Origin: Paenibacillus sp. FSL K6-3182
GTDB taxonomy: Bacteria; Bacillota; Bacilli; Paenibacillales; Paenibacillaceae
Direction of reading: 5' to 3'
NCBI RefSeq assembly: GCF_037976325.1
Contig: NZ_CP150265.1
Location: 5,079,501-5,143,500 of the forward strand
DNA length: 64,000 bases
Shown here: positions 1-8,209 of the stretch, one piece after another
How the letters are laid out: every line of letters begins with the position of its first letter
Numbering within the stretch: the stretch's first letter is position 1
The notes under the pieces: model-generated
Told to the model about the DNA's origin: nothing
Database searches by the model: none
Seen by the model: the letters and a program-made list of their open reading frames with translations, nothing else
Made by a program: the position numbers and the translations under genes

Positions 1-205
1 AATAGACAGCTTATAATTAACATGATTATTTAATTCGGTTAAAAATAGATCCAGCTCATGGTTGGATGGAAATCTGCACTCCAAAAGATAACAACCATCT
101 CCACTGATTTTGAAGTTGTTTAAGATGTACTGCTGTTGTTTCTCAATATAGGCCAAATAGGGCTTATGTTCCGTGCCTTTTGTATAAATATTTATAAAGG
201 AGTGG
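1..205 (-). pseudogene. Lrp/AsnC-type regulator fragment (ligand-binding domain only)
   Basis: The minus strand is open from about 205 to the window edge. It encodes a stretch with FINIYTKG, then YIEKQQQYILNNF, then GDGCYLLECRF and ELDLFLTEL. This pattern matches the RAM/effector-binding half of Lrp/AsnC-family regulators, which sense amino acids. The N-terminal helix-turn-helix is absent: upstream of about 205-215 the frame only reads antisense to the metallo-hydrolase next door. The C-terminal end runs off the window. With no DNA-binding domain and no start codon, this is probably a gene remnant. The family call rests on recognition by eye of a short stretch. Confidence 0.5.
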
Positions 206-223
206 ATTGCAAATAAAACCTTT

Positions 224-922
224 TTGATTGATCCATTCTTGGCGAAAAAGGGGGCAAATCCTCCGTTTCCAAATACGTTGAATCAGGATACATTTAACCA
301 AACAGTAGATCTCCCCATTTCAATCGAAGAGATCGTAGATGTAGATGTCGTTATTGTCACTCATTTACATCCTGATCATTTTGACGCCGCGGCGATCGAA
401 GCATTGCCGAAAACTATTCCTATAATTGCACAGTCTGAAGATGATGTCGCAGTCATCCGAAAAGCAGGTTTTCAAAATGTACAATCGATAGATCGTATTT
501 CGTATATAGAAGGCATTAGCTTAACTAGAACAAAGGGAAAACATGGTATTGGCGAAATTGGAAAGATGATGGGCGAGGTTTCTGGTGTTGTCTTTAACCA
601 TCCGGATGAAAAAACACTTTATCTTGCAGGAGATACGATATGGTGCAATGATGTTGAGGACAGCATCAGACTGCATCATCCTGAAGTCATCATTGTAAAT
701 GGAGGGGCTGCACAATTTCTTCAAGGCGATCCGATCATTATGACAAAAGAAGACATTTATCAAACCTATATGGCAGCTCCGCAATCAACCATTATCGTTT
801 CACATATGGAAGCACTCAATCACTGCTTATTAACTCGAAGAGAATTACAAGCATTCCTTGATGAAAAGGAACTTTCAAAACATATTTTAGTACCTATTGA
901 TGGTGAATCCATCACTTTTTAA
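224..922 (+). CDS. MBL-fold metallo-hydrolase, 5'-truncated
   Basis: This is a metallo-beta-lactamase-fold hydrolase of the UPF0173/UlaG-like type. The THLHPDHFD metal-binding motif lies near residues 46-54, LAGDT near 135, and a later conserved His in SHMEAL. The family normally begins with 10-20 residues forming the first beta strands ahead of the IDPFLA motif. Here the only usable start is a TTG immediately before that motif, and no ribosome site lies at proper distance. In-frame codons upstream (IANKTF) still resemble the family before a stop at 185, so the natural start seems lost. The fragment abuts a headless Lrp-type remnant on the other strand. Substrate is unknown. Probably a pseudogene. 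Confidence 0.7.
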   Translation: MIDPFLAKKGANPPFPNTLNQDTFNQTVDLPISIEEIVDVDVVIVTHLHPDHFDAAAIEALPKTIPIIAQSEDDVAVIRKAGFQNVQSIDRISYIEGISLTRTKGKHGIGEIGKMMGEVSGVVFNHPDEKTLYLAGDTIWCNDVEDSIRLHHPEVIIVNGGAAQFLQGDPIIMTKEDIYQTYMAAPQSTIIVSHMEALNHCLLTRRELQAFLDEKELSKHILVPIDGESITF

Positions 923-951
923 ATAAAAAAAAATTTTCCTCTGGCGTAATT

Positions 952-978
952 AGGCTGTCGAGAAACTCTCGGCAGCCT
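952..978. terminator. Hairpin between convergent genes
   Basis: A 12-bp stem (952-963 with 967-978, one mismatch) around a 3-base loop. It sits between the convergent metallo-hydrolase and the COG2345 regulator and can end transcription from either side. The A-rich stretch at 922-933 becomes a U-run for the minus strand, although it is some way from the stem. Confidence 0.5.
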
Positions 979-1038
979 TCAATATGTCTAATTTATTTAA
1001 AGTGCTACTAATAATACAGGATTCAAAGTACTTTATAG

Positions 1039-1698
1039 CTAACTATTTTGTTCCATAACCTTATAAACACAGTTTCTTCCGCCTGACAAAATATGCTCTA
1101 CGCGTTCGATCTGAACTTCACTGCCTAGCACGGATTGAAAGAGGCTTAACTCATTTTTACATAACCCGGCACAAGCAGCAGCAGCTTCACAGATTGGACA
1201 ATGCTTCTCTATAAACAAAAGGCTTCCATCGCCTAGATCCTTGATATCAGCCATATAACCTTCTTTTGTGCGAATATCAGCCAGTTTCTCCAATTTTCCA
1301 ATTAGATGAGGTTCCCCGCCAAGTTGGAAAAGGTATTGCTCCAGCATTTTTTTATTTCGTACTGCCAGCAGCTTATCCAGCCCCTCGATTCCGAAAGCCT
1401 CTCTCATAGATTGAAGCAGACTAACTGACAATTCCGAATACCCGCTCGGAAAAAATCGATCAGCTTCAGGCGTTAATCTCCATAGCTTGGCCGGTCGTCC
1501 CATCGGACGGGCTTCTTCTTCATACGTAACTAAGCCTTCTTCTTTCAGTGCATTTAAATGCTGGCGAATAGCCATTCCAGACAATAGAAACTCTGAGGCT
1601 AATGCCATAACATCCATCCCACCCTGCTGCTTCAGCAGATTAACGATTCCTCTTCGCGTCTTCGTTGAGGAATCTTTGTTCGTTTGACTTCCGCTCAT
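1039..1698 (-). CDS. COG2345/SufR-like winged-helix regulator with Fe-S type Cys motif
   Basis: A transcriptional regulator of about 219 residues. The N-terminal third is an ArsR/DeoR-like winged helix (RGIVNLLKQQGG, then IRQHLNALKEEGLV, then GRPAKLWRLT). The C-terminal third carries HCPICEAA, a further Cys, LCKNEL and a late Cys in RNCVYK. The related cyanobacterial SufR uses such Cys residues to hold a 4Fe-4S cluster, so redox or iron-sulfur sensing is inferred. I chose ATG 1698 because AAAGGAGGT lies 8 bases upstream; longer starts have no ribosome site. It is transcribed away from the MFS gene at 1868, which it probably controls. Confidence 0.75.
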   Translation of the reverse strand: MSGSQTNKDSSTKTRRGIVNLLKQQGGMDVMALASEFLLSGMAIRQHLNALKEEGLVTYEEEARPMGRPAKLWRLTPEADRFFPSGYSELSVSLLQSMREAFGIEGLDKLLAVRNKKMLEQYLFQLGGEPHLIGKLEKLADIRTKEGYMADIKDLGDGSLLFIEKHCPICEAAAACAGLCKNELSLFQSVLGSEVQIERVEHILSGGRNCVYKVMEQNS

Positions 1699-1760
1699 TA
1701 TAAGGACCTCCTTTTGAGGCAACTGACTCTATATCACTCTCTATATTTTAAATAAAAATG

Positions 1761-1828
1761 TTGACAAAGTCAAAGCTGAACTGTAGCCTAAACTTTATAA
1801 AGAAATATGTTTACTAAGTATCCGGATA
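1761..1828. promoter_or_regulatory. Promoter/operator region between regulator and MFS gene
   Basis: TTGACA at 1761-1766 is a consensus -35 on the plus strand and lies inside an inverted repeat (TTGAC-AAA-GTCAA, 1761-1773). A perfect 10-bp palindrome, TATCCGGATA, is at 1819-1828. Either could be the operator of the neighbouring winged-helix regulator. The -10 box is not obvious. Confidence 0.35.
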
Positions 1829-1867
1829 TGGCGTATACATAAAAAATTTTGTTGGAGGTTACAGGCA

Positions 1868-3235
1868 ATGCCGAATCATCAAAGCATTTTCAGTCCACGT
1901 TACTTTGCACTATCGATAGGAATTATTTTGTCAGTGATGGCAGTAGGATTTGAAGGCTTAGCCGTAACCACGATCGCTCCTTCCATTGCCGGTGATTTGA
2001 ATGGCATTCATCTCTTTGGCTGGATATTCAGCACTTATCTGCTTGCTCAGATTGTTGGCACCCTGGTTGTCGGTCGAATTATTGATAAAAAAGGGCCAGC
2101 AGGACCGTTTACGATTGCACTTGTTTTGTTTATTGCGGGTCTGATTGCTGCGGCTGCTGCCAGCGATATGTACGTTATGATTGCGGCGCGAGCGCTGCAA
2201 GGCCTTGGTGCTGGTGCGATGATGACTTGTGTATACACCGCTATCTCCTTAAGCTATCCCGATGAATTGCGTTCCAAAATACTCGGTGCATTCGGTACAG
2301 CCTACGTCCTTCCGTCTATGCTCGGTCCATTCGTTGCCGGTTTGATTGCAGAACAGTGGTCTTGGCGTTTTGTATTCTGGGGCATATTGCCGATTATCGT
2401 TTTGTCAGCCATTCTTAGCTTGCCGGCTTTTAGAAAATTGAAGGTTCAAGGTACAAGGGAGGGTAATGGTGCCGCCGCTACGTGGATGGCTTTATTTTTA
2501 ACAATAGGTACTGGTATTTTCCTCGTTGGACTTGGCATGCTGCCCAAAATTACAGGAGCTGTATTAAGTATTGCCGGCTTAGCCGTCATGTCATATCCAC
2601 TGCGCAAGCTGCTGCCTACGGGCACTCTACTCTTCCGAAGAGGCATGCCAGCTATTCTAGCAACACGTGGACTTTTCTTCGCCGCATATGTCAGTACACA
2701 AAATTTTCTTGTGTTAGCTCTAATCGATATTAAAGGCATTAATCCCGCTCATGCCGGATTAATTGTTGCCAGCGCGGCGCTTAGCTGGTGTCTCTTTGCT
2801 TATTTGCAAGGGCGCTGGGATACAGAAGACCAGGGTCGTGGGCGCAACAGAAGAATTATTTTAGGAGTGCTGCTGCTCACAATAGGTTTTGCTTTAGTCG
2901 TTTGGATTCCAAACGTAACGGTTGCCTTGGCCGTAATGGGGCAAATCATTGCAGGAATTGGAATGGGATTATCCCATCCAACGAGCGGTGCGGTTGCATT
3001 TGCCCATACTAGTGAAGACGGAGCTGGCGAGACGTCCGCTAATTTGCAATTTGCAGATTCTTTCACACCGGGTGTGGTCATCGGTATAGGCGGTGCTATC
3101 CTTGTCGTTAGTCAGGCTGCCGGAATGACGATGCAATCGGGATTGATTGTAACAATGGGATTTAATCTTTTGTTAATACTTATGAGTTTATTTGCAAGTA
3201 TTCGTATTTCTTCTAAGAAACCAATGGCAGGCTAA
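1868..3235 (+). CDS. MFS efflux transporter (DHA2/EmrB-like)
   Basis: A 455-residue integral membrane protein of the major facilitator superfamily. Many hydrophobic segments run through the whole length. The GRIIDKKGP loop near residue 69 matches MFS motif A, and RALQGLGAGAM near 107 matches the segment typical of 14-helix drug:proton antiporters. The start ATG has GGAGG 10 bases upstream. It diverges from the COG2345-type regulator and is followed by a strong terminator, so it forms a single-gene unit. Proton-driven export of a small toxic compound is inferred; the substrate cannot be read from sequence. Confidence 0.8.
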   Translation: MPNHQSIFSPRYFALSIGIILSVMAVGFEGLAVTTIAPSIAGDLNGIHLFGWIFSTYLLAQIVGTLVVGRIIDKKGPAGPFTIALVLFIAGLIAAAAASDMYVMIAARALQGLGAGAMMTCVYTAISLSYPDELRSKILGAFGTAYVLPSMLGPFVAGLIAEQWSWRFVFWGILPIIVLSAILSLPAFRKLKVQGTREGNGAAATWMALFLTIGTGIFLVGLGMLPKITGAVLSIAGLAVMSYPLRKLLPTGTLLFRRGMPAILATRGLFFAAYVSTQNFLVLALIDIKGINPAHAGLIVASAALSWCLFAYLQGRWDTEDQGRGRNRRIILGVLLLTIGFALVVWIPNVTVALAVMGQIIAGIGMGLSHPTSGAVAFAHTSEDGAGETSANLQFADSFTPGVVIGIGGAILVVSQAAGMTMQSGLIVTMGFNLLLILMSLFASIRISSKKPMAG

Positions 3236-3318
3236 AACACGATGGGGTGATCTGGAGGAGGAGAGATTGTCTCAAGCGAATAAATGAGTGAGTTACTCTG
3301 TCAGTTAGTTCATAAAGA

Positions 3319-3350
3319 AGAAGAGGAGCCTAATTGCAGGCTCCTCTTCT
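3319..3350. terminator. Bidirectional intrinsic terminator
   Basis: A perfect 13-bp stem (3319-3331 with 3338-3350) with a 6-base loop, between the convergent MFS and Old Yellow Enzyme genes. It is GC-rich, with an A/T-rich tract on the left side. Confidence 0.75.
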
Positions 3351-3363
3351 ATCGTGTACAACA

Positions 3364-4479
3364 TTAATATAAAGTTTTTGTAGCGCCTGCGTCATAGCTC
3401 AGCAGCTCATCTGTTCGATTGTCGCGTATTTTGGCTGCCCATTCTGGATCAGCAAGCAGTGCACGGCCTATGGCTACCAGATCAAACTCTTCCTTTTCTA
3501 GTCTTTCAATTAAGCTGTTCAAAATGGCCGGCTTCGCAGCGTCCCCGCTGCTGCTTCTAAATTCATTATCCAGCCCAACTGAGCCTACAGTTATCGTTGG
3601 TTTTCCTGTCAGCTTCTTCGTCCATCCTGCCAGATTTAGTTGAGAATCCTCGAACTCCGGCTCCCAATATCGCCGTGTTGAACAATGAAAGACATCCACT
3701 CCCGCATCAGCAAGCGGCGTCAAAAATTGCAAAAGCTGCTGAGGCGTTTCCGTCAATTTGGCATCATAATGACCTGCCTTCCATTGTGAGAATCGGAATA
3801 CGATTGGGAAATCTCTTCCGACTGCACGACGGCATGCTTCAACAATCTCAACAGCGAAACGTGTCCTCACTGCAAGGTCGCCACCATAGCGATCAGTCCG
3901 TTTATTTGTTTGGCCCCAGAAGAACTGATCGATCAAATAACCATGCGCGCCATGAAGCTCAATACCATCAAAGCCGATTCGTGCTGCATCTGCCGCTGAC
4001 TGTGCGTAAGCTGCGATAACATCCCCAATCTCTTTCTCCGTTAGAGGCTCCGTTATTTTCTCACCTGATAGATTGAGTCCCGAAGGACCAATTGGCAATG
4101 CTTCGTTATTGGGGAGGTCGCCAATTTTGCGCGTTAACCCAACATGCCATAGCTGCGGAATAATTTTACCGCCGGCTTCATGTACTTCTTTTACCACGTT
4201 GGACCAGCCGCTCAGCGCAGCCTCCCCATGAAAGTGAGGCCAATTCGGACTTGCAGCAGCAGCCTTATGATCGATTACGGTTCCTTCGGTAACGATAAGG
4301 CCAACGCCATTCTCCGCCCGCCGACGATAATAAGCCGCAACATCAGCCCCTGGAACTCCATTTGGGGAGTATCCTCTTGTCATTGGCGCCATCACAATAC
4401 GATTGGCAACCTGCAAATTTTTGGAGACAAAGTTCTTAAATAAAGCTTCAACCGATGTTTCATTTGTGGTATTAGACAT
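3364..4479 (-). CDS. Old Yellow Enzyme family alkene reductase (NemA/XenB-like)
   Basis: An FMN-dependent NAD(P)H:flavin oxidoreductase of about 371 residues, the usual length for the family. The TIM-barrel begins with NRIVMAPMTRG near residue 28. The substrate-binding pair is in HGAHGYLIDQFF near residues 175-185. FRFSQWK and AIGRALLADPEW near the end are typical FMN-phosphate contacts. Family members reduce activated C=C bonds and nitro-compounds in the cytosol. I chose the ATG at 4479 because AGGAGG lies 7 bases upstream; the ATG two codons earlier is too close to it. It is a single gene, convergent with the MFS pump, which suggests a shared electrophile-stress theme (inference). Confidence 0.88.
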   Translation of the reverse strand: MSNTTNETSVEALFKNFVSKNLQVANRIVMAPMTRGYSPNGVPGADVAAYYRRRAENGVGLIVTEGTVIDHKAAAASPNWPHFHGEAALSGWSNVVKEVHEAGGKIIPQLWHVGLTRKIGDLPNNEALPIGPSGLNLSGEKITEPLTEKEIGDVIAAYAQSAADAARIGFDGIELHGAHGYLIDQFFWGQTNKRTDRYGGDLAVRTRFAVEIVEACRRAVGRDFPIVFRFSQWKAGHYDAKLTETPQQLLQFLTPLADAGVDVFHCSTRRYWEPEFEDSQLNLAGWTKKLTGKPTITVGSVGLDNEFRSSSGDAAKPAILNSLIERLEKEEFDLVAIGRALLADPEWAAKIRDNRTDELLSYDAGATKTLY

Positions 4480-4677
4480 GTACATTCCTCCTATATATTT
4501 GATTTGAGTTTAATTAGGTTTGTGTACTATAGATACTATCATGAATTACCGTGTATTCCCAGCACTTTACTTATTTTCAATGCCGTAAAACCGAAAACCT
4601 TTTAATCTAAAAAAATGCTCTGATGGTATAATGGAAAAGGAATCCAAATAAAACAGTTATCCATTAGGAGGGTTTGT

Positions 4678-5208
4678 ATGGATTATCTTCGAGATTACAC
4701 CATGTATGCAGCAATATTTGGTTTGTTTAGTTTCAGTTGGTTTGGCTGGGCACAAGAAAATCCTAGAGCGTGTTGGCGCAAATACATTGGCATAGCTTCT
4801 GGAATTGCACTTCTAGTATGCTTGGCAGGCGTCTACCTTAGTATAACGAACTGGGACGCACCCTCCGCTTTGTCTAATCAATTATCTTTCAAAAACTATT
4901 TGATTTCGGTATACACTGAGATTATTTTGGCTGGTGCGGGTGCTTTTGTATTTATAAAAACAAAACGCAGCAAATACGTTTCCCCTTGGATTGCCTTTAT
5001 TGTTGGTATTCATTTTATTAGTTTGAAACATGTTTTCAATGATCCCAGTTTATATGTACTTGCTGCGTTGTTGGTTGCCGTTTCCATCAGTACGTTAATC
5101 ATATCTCCAAAGCTTAAGATAGCCCATAGTGCAATTACAGGTATTGGTTCTGGTACAGTTTTATTCTGCTTCGCCCTCTTAGGCTTGATTCGATATTTCT
5201 TGGTCTAA
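4678..5208 (+). CDS. Hypothetical membrane protein, about 5 helices
   Basis: A 176-residue protein I do not recognise. Hydrophobic segments lie near residues 8-25, 38-56, 82-98, 103-118, 125-142 and 150-174, with basic residues between them, so it is an integral membrane protein. The start ATG has AGGAGGG 6 bases upstream. A TATAAT box is visible at 4627-4632. The gene is alone, with a terminator directly downstream. No catalytic motif is visible and no function is proposed. Confidence 0.6.
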   Translation: MDYLRDYTMYAAIFGLFSFSWFGWAQENPRACWRKYIGIASGIALLVCLAGVYLSITNWDAPSALSNQLSFKNYLISVYTEIILAGAGAFVFIKTKRSKYVSPWIAFIVGIHFISLKHVFNDPSLYVLAALLVAVSISTLIISPKLKIAHSAITGIGSGTVLFCFALLGLIRYFLV

Positions 5209-5216
5209 TACGAGCC

Positions 5217-5256
5217 AAAACAACCATAACTGCATCTCTGCTGCTATGGTTGTTTT
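5217..5256. terminator. Intrinsic terminator
   Basis: A 12-bp perfect stem (5217-5228 with 5245-5256) followed on the plus strand by a T-rich tract. It ends the membrane protein gene and may also serve the sigma factor gene from the other side. Confidence 0.7.
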
Positions 5257-5280
5257 ATTTATTTATTTATTTATTTATTT
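5254..5280. repeat. TTTA tetranucleotide microsatellite
   Basis: Six tandem TTTA units lie between the terminator hairpin and the stop codon of the sigma factor gene. They double as the terminator T-tract. Length change by slippage is possible but would not alter a reading frame here. Confidence 0.8.
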
Positions 5281-5281
5281 T

Positions 5282-6124
5282 CTATCTATTAAAATGGCGC
5301 AGTTTCTCTGGATTCATGACGATATAAATGTCCGAAATGACGTTGTCTTTGATACGAAAGGTAATAACCGAAAACGTAAGCTCGCCAGACTTAATCACAA
5401 TGCCGCTATTTCCATTTAGTTCAACAACATCACAAGTGAAATCTGAAGGAACTTCCGGCCTAATCGCCGTAAAATAACGGATAATAAGATTTTGCCCCAC
5501 AATCGGACGCAGGGCCGCATTTGTTTTGCCGCATCCATCCGTATACAATACTGTTTCCGTGGAAAGAATCGCCAGCATGCGATTGATATTGCCAGAAATG
5601 ATCGCGTTTATGAATTCCTCCATCATAGGACTAGCAATCTCCTGCGGAGCCAATTTACTGCTGGAAGAGGACCCTATGCTTTTTTTTGCCCTATAAAAAA
5701 TTTGCCTACAGTTTCCGCTGCTCTTATCGAGAATAGCGGCAATATCTTGAAATGGGTAATGAAACAACTCCCTTAGTAGAAAAACAACACGCTCTACGGC
5801 GGTCAGCTGCTGCAATAACAGCAAGTATGCGGTAGACAACATTTCCTTCGAAATGTATAGTTGGAGCGGATCGTTTGAGTTAACACCACTCGTAACGAGA
5901 GGCTCTGGCAGCCACGGTCCCACATACAATTCCCGCTGCCTGCTTGTCGATTTCAACTTATTCAGGCATTTATTCGTAACTACTTTGCACATATAAGCTT
6001 TAATAAACTGGATATGATCAGACTGATCTTCATGCAAAGAGATAAACGCGTCCTGAACAATATCTTCCGCATCCGCGACACTGCCCATCATTTGATAAGC
6101 GAGCGAAAATAATAACGGCTTCAA
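5282..6124 (-). CDS. sigJ-like: SigJ-like ECF sigma factor with SnoaL-like C-terminal domain
   Basis: A 280-residue sigma-70 family factor. Region 2 is seen in FSLAYQMMGSVADAEDIVQD at the very start. Region 4 is seen in QQLTAVERVVFLLRELF and the following helix-turn-helix. The C-terminal 120 residues form a SnoaL/NTF2-like domain, as in the ECF41/SigJ group, where it modulates sigma activity in place of an anti-sigma factor. Only TTG or in-frame codons (LYVEL) precede region 2, so about 5-10 native residues including the usual start seem to be missing. The gene starts 1 base after the stop of a truncated flavin oxidoreductase. ECF41 factors commonly control an adjacent oxidoreductase. Confidence 0.75.
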   Translation of the reverse strand: MKPLLFSLAYQMMGSVADAEDIVQDAFISLHEDQSDHIQFIKAYMCKVVTNKCLNKLKSTSRQRELYVGPWLPEPLVTSGVNSNDPLQLYISKEMLSTAYLLLLQQLTAVERVVFLLRELFHYPFQDIAAILDKSSGNCRQIFYRAKKSIGSSSSSKLAPQEIASPMMEEFINAIISGNINRMLAILSTETVLYTDGCGKTNAALRPIVGQNLIIRYFTAIRPEVPSDFTCDVVELNGNSGIVIKSGELTFSVITFRIKDNVISDIYIVMNPEKLRHFNR

Positions 6125-6125
6125 T

Positions 6126-6680
6126 TCAACATATAGCTGTCACAGCAATTGAGGCTATTAGCAGCTCTGGGTGCGGCACAAAGGTGTTCGTCCGGCAAAT
6201 CGAATAAATAACATGCCTAATCATCGGATCTTGAACTTCCTTTTCAGCCCATTCTCGGAATGTTACCCTTTCGAGTTTCGTTGTATCGATTTTAGCTAAT
6301 TTCATCATAAACCGTGCTAGCTCTATTTTCCCAGTAAACGAGAACAATTTAGATGTCAGCAATTGAATGGGTCCAGTCGGCAAAGGAAACACTTGATTGT
6401 TCCAAATTGCGGCCACTGATGGCGGTGGATTGGCTCCTTTTAGCTTAACATCAAGCTCTTTTAGCACTTCCTCGCCTACCCCATCCTGATAGAAAGCATG
6501 AACACCCAGGTTGAGATAAACTCCTTTCTTTTTCACCGTTAATGCCCTTCCGCCCAATCGATTGGACTTTTCGACTAGCAGCACGCATAATCCTGCTTTA
6601 GCCAAATAAATAGAAGCTGTCAGACCAGACAAACCGCCGCCAATAATGACTGCGTCATAGGCTGTTTTTCGCTCATTCAT
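6126..6680 (-). pseudogene. Flavin-dependent oxidoreductase (phytoene dehydrogenase-like), truncated
   Basis: This encodes only the first 184 residues of an FAD/NAD(P)-binding amine-oxidase/phytoene-dehydrogenase-like protein (COG1233). The dinucleotide-binding motif VIIGGGLSGLTAS is near residues 10-22, followed by VEKSNRLGGRA. Family members run to roughly 420-500 residues, so the C-terminal half with the rest of the substrate and FAD domains is absent. The reading frame ends in TGA and the sigma factor begins 1 base later. I chose ATG 6680, which has GAGGTG at 6-base spacing. A deletion joining the two genes is the simplest reading. The stub is unlikely to be active. Confidence 0.7.
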
Positions 6681-7117
6681 TATGATCACCTCATGTTTTT
6701 GCTTATATGACAAATAGCAAAGGTGTTTTGTTACAGAATAGTATTCATTTTTCTGCCCTGATCAGTGCTTAAATGATAATACTACGATTTTTTAATAGAA
6801 TGATGTGCACCGGTTATAATTAATGCATCCCTTGTATGACACATCGTTCTTTAACAAGTGTACTTGTCTCACATAAGTCCCCTGCTACAATTTCCACTTC
6901 AGCTAGAAAACTCGAATGAGGATTACGTGTTAAAAAGCCCTCACTTTTTATCCTAGCTTAGAAACTGATCTACTACTTGCCGTTCAACAGCACTTTCGCT
7001 TCTGTCTCCAAAATTGTCATCACTAATCAACTTCCCATTTTTCTTTGATTCTTTTAACTTCGGTTTGATGGGTGAGAGCAAGTTATCGGTTGAACTCGCT
7101 CTGGCGAAAAAAGATTA
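6681..7117. other. Non-coding stretch upstream of the nuclease-like gene
   Basis: About 440 bases without a convincing gene. It must carry the promoter for the truncated oxidoreductase-sigma pair on the minus strand. An inverted repeat ACAAGT-GT-ACTTGT is at 6854-6867. Nothing else stands out. Confidence 0.4.
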
Positions 7118-7157
7118 TTGAAATCAAATGAATTATCGTTATACTATCTGTATAACG
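7118..7157 (+). promoter_or_regulatory. Promoter overlapped by an inverted repeat (putative operator)
   Basis: TTGAAA (7118-7123), a 16-base spacer and TATACT (7140-7145) form a good sigma-A-type promoter. The -10 box lies inside an inverted repeat CGTTATAC-tatct-GTATAACG (7137-7144 with 7150-7157), so a bound repressor would block it. The downstream gene has its own winged helix, which makes autoregulation possible (inference). Confidence 0.5.
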
Positions 7158-7174
7158 CTGGTCGTGAAGCACAC

Positions 7175-7237
7175 GCCGCTTTGGCACATTCTGCACCTTT
7201 ATGGGTGAACATGTGTTGAAGCGGCTTTTTCGTTTTT
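7175..7237 (+). terminator. Intrinsic terminator inside the gene leader (putative attenuator)
   Basis: A 15-bp stem (7175-7189 with 7211-7225, three G-U pairs) is followed at once by TTTTTCGTTTTT. The 21-base loop holds a smaller stem, CACC with GGTG. No plus-strand gene lies upstream for it to terminate, and the next ORF begins 8 bases after it. It therefore sits in the leader of that gene and may act as an attenuator. Confidence 0.6.
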
Positions 7238-7244
7238 ACCACCA

Positions 7245-7922
7245 ATGATTGAGAGGATGAAAATTGCGATGTCAAGATTTGAACAAGCTTATGAGGAATG
7301 GATGCATTTAGCCATTTCCCAAGAACAAAATCATAGAAGACGGGAATTACTCGAGAAAGGACTTGGCCATGGTACTATTGAATTTTTACGTTCCGTGTGG
7401 TTTCCTGCTGTAAAAAATTTCAACCATCTTTATCCTGAATGGGAAGTTCGTGATTTCAACAATGGATTTCGTTATTTGGATCTAGCTTATATGCCTAGCG
7501 GTGATGTTAAGGGAGGGATTGAAATACAAGGTTATGGACCTCACGCAAGAGACTTGGATGTTAGACGGTTTAAGGACTTATGTTGGCGGCATTGTTTATT
7601 AGCGCTTGATGATTGGGTATTTTTACCGATCGCCTATTTGTCCATTATCGATGAACCGAAGCGCTGCGAGCAGCTCGTTCTTTCTTTTATTGGGAAGTTT
7701 ATCGCTATGGATGCCCCTTGTGATTTGACTTGGCTAGAGGCAGAAACATTCCGGTATGCAAGGCGACTATTTCGTCCATTTTCACCATCGGAACTCGGGT
7801 CCCATCTAGCAATAACCGACCAGCATGCACGGCGAATTCTTCACAAGCTAGTCGATCTCCAGCTATTAACTGTAGTCAGCGGCAATCAACGTTATCGAAC
7901 ATACGGCTTACGAACCCAGTAA
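7245..7922 (+). CDS. Predicted PD-(D/E)XK/Vsr-like nuclease fused to a winged helix
   Basis: A 225-residue protein. Residues 44-115 resemble the DUF559/Vsr-like endonuclease fold: FRYLDLAY gives Asp79, GIEIQGYGPHA gives Glu93, Gln95 and His100, followed by basic RRFKDLCWRHC. This matches the D...ExD-G-x-H pattern, with Gln in place of the last acid. Residues 168-222 form a winged helix (SELGSHLAITDQHARRILHK). Similar proteins in Paenibacillus are, to my recollection, usually called transcriptional regulators. The start is uncertain: ATG 7245 has no ribosome site, while ATG 7269 lies 12 bases after GAGAGG. The last 19 codons are the source-like copy of the repeats that follow. Nuclease activity is inference. 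Confidence 0.6.
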   Translation: MIERMKIAMSRFEQAYEEWMHLAISQEQNHRRRELLEKGLGHGTIEFLRSVWFPAVKNFNHLYPEWEVRDFNNGFRYLDLAYMPSGDVKGGIEIQGYGPHARDLDVRRFKDLCWRHCLLALDDWVFLPIAYLSIIDEPKRCEQLVLSFIGKFIAMDAPCDLTWLEAETFRYARRLFRPFSPSELGSHLAITDQHARRILHKLVDLQLLTVVSGNQRYRTYGLRTQ

Positions 7923-7931
7923 TTCTTATCC

Positions 7932-8205
7932 TCGGCTATTGGCTGTGGTCAGCAGTAATCAACGATATCAGACAAATGGCTAACGAACCCAGTAACTCTT
8001 ATTTGCCCAAAATGTAACGACTAATTATTCTTACGAACTCCACTATCGTTATTTCGAGTAAAACTGCTCATATTCCACTTAATCTGACGCAATAACACCA
8101 ATAGGGTTCGTTAAAATAATAAAAATGTAGTTTTCTCCAATATAAGCGCACTACAGTTCGTTAGAAAAATCTCACTGATACAATTCGTTTACTCTTCAAT
8201 CTTAT
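7932..8205. repeat. Repeat module 1 (one A unit, one middle segment, one C unit)
   Basis: Directly after the nuclease-like gene. The first 75 bases repeat the last 70 bases of the gene (7862-7930), including the codons around the stop. A middle segment follows (CTTACGAACTCCACTATCG, then TTATTTCGAGTAAAAC), then one C unit (TTTTCTCCAATATAAGC, then GTTCGTTAG), ending in GATACAATTCG. The same order recurs at 8880-9345. No coding potential is seen. Confidence 0.75.
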
Positions 8206-8209
8206 ATAG

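Noticed and set aside
3597..4019. Plus-strand 140-codon frame
   Set aside because: Antisense to the Old Yellow Enzyme gene with clear family motifs.
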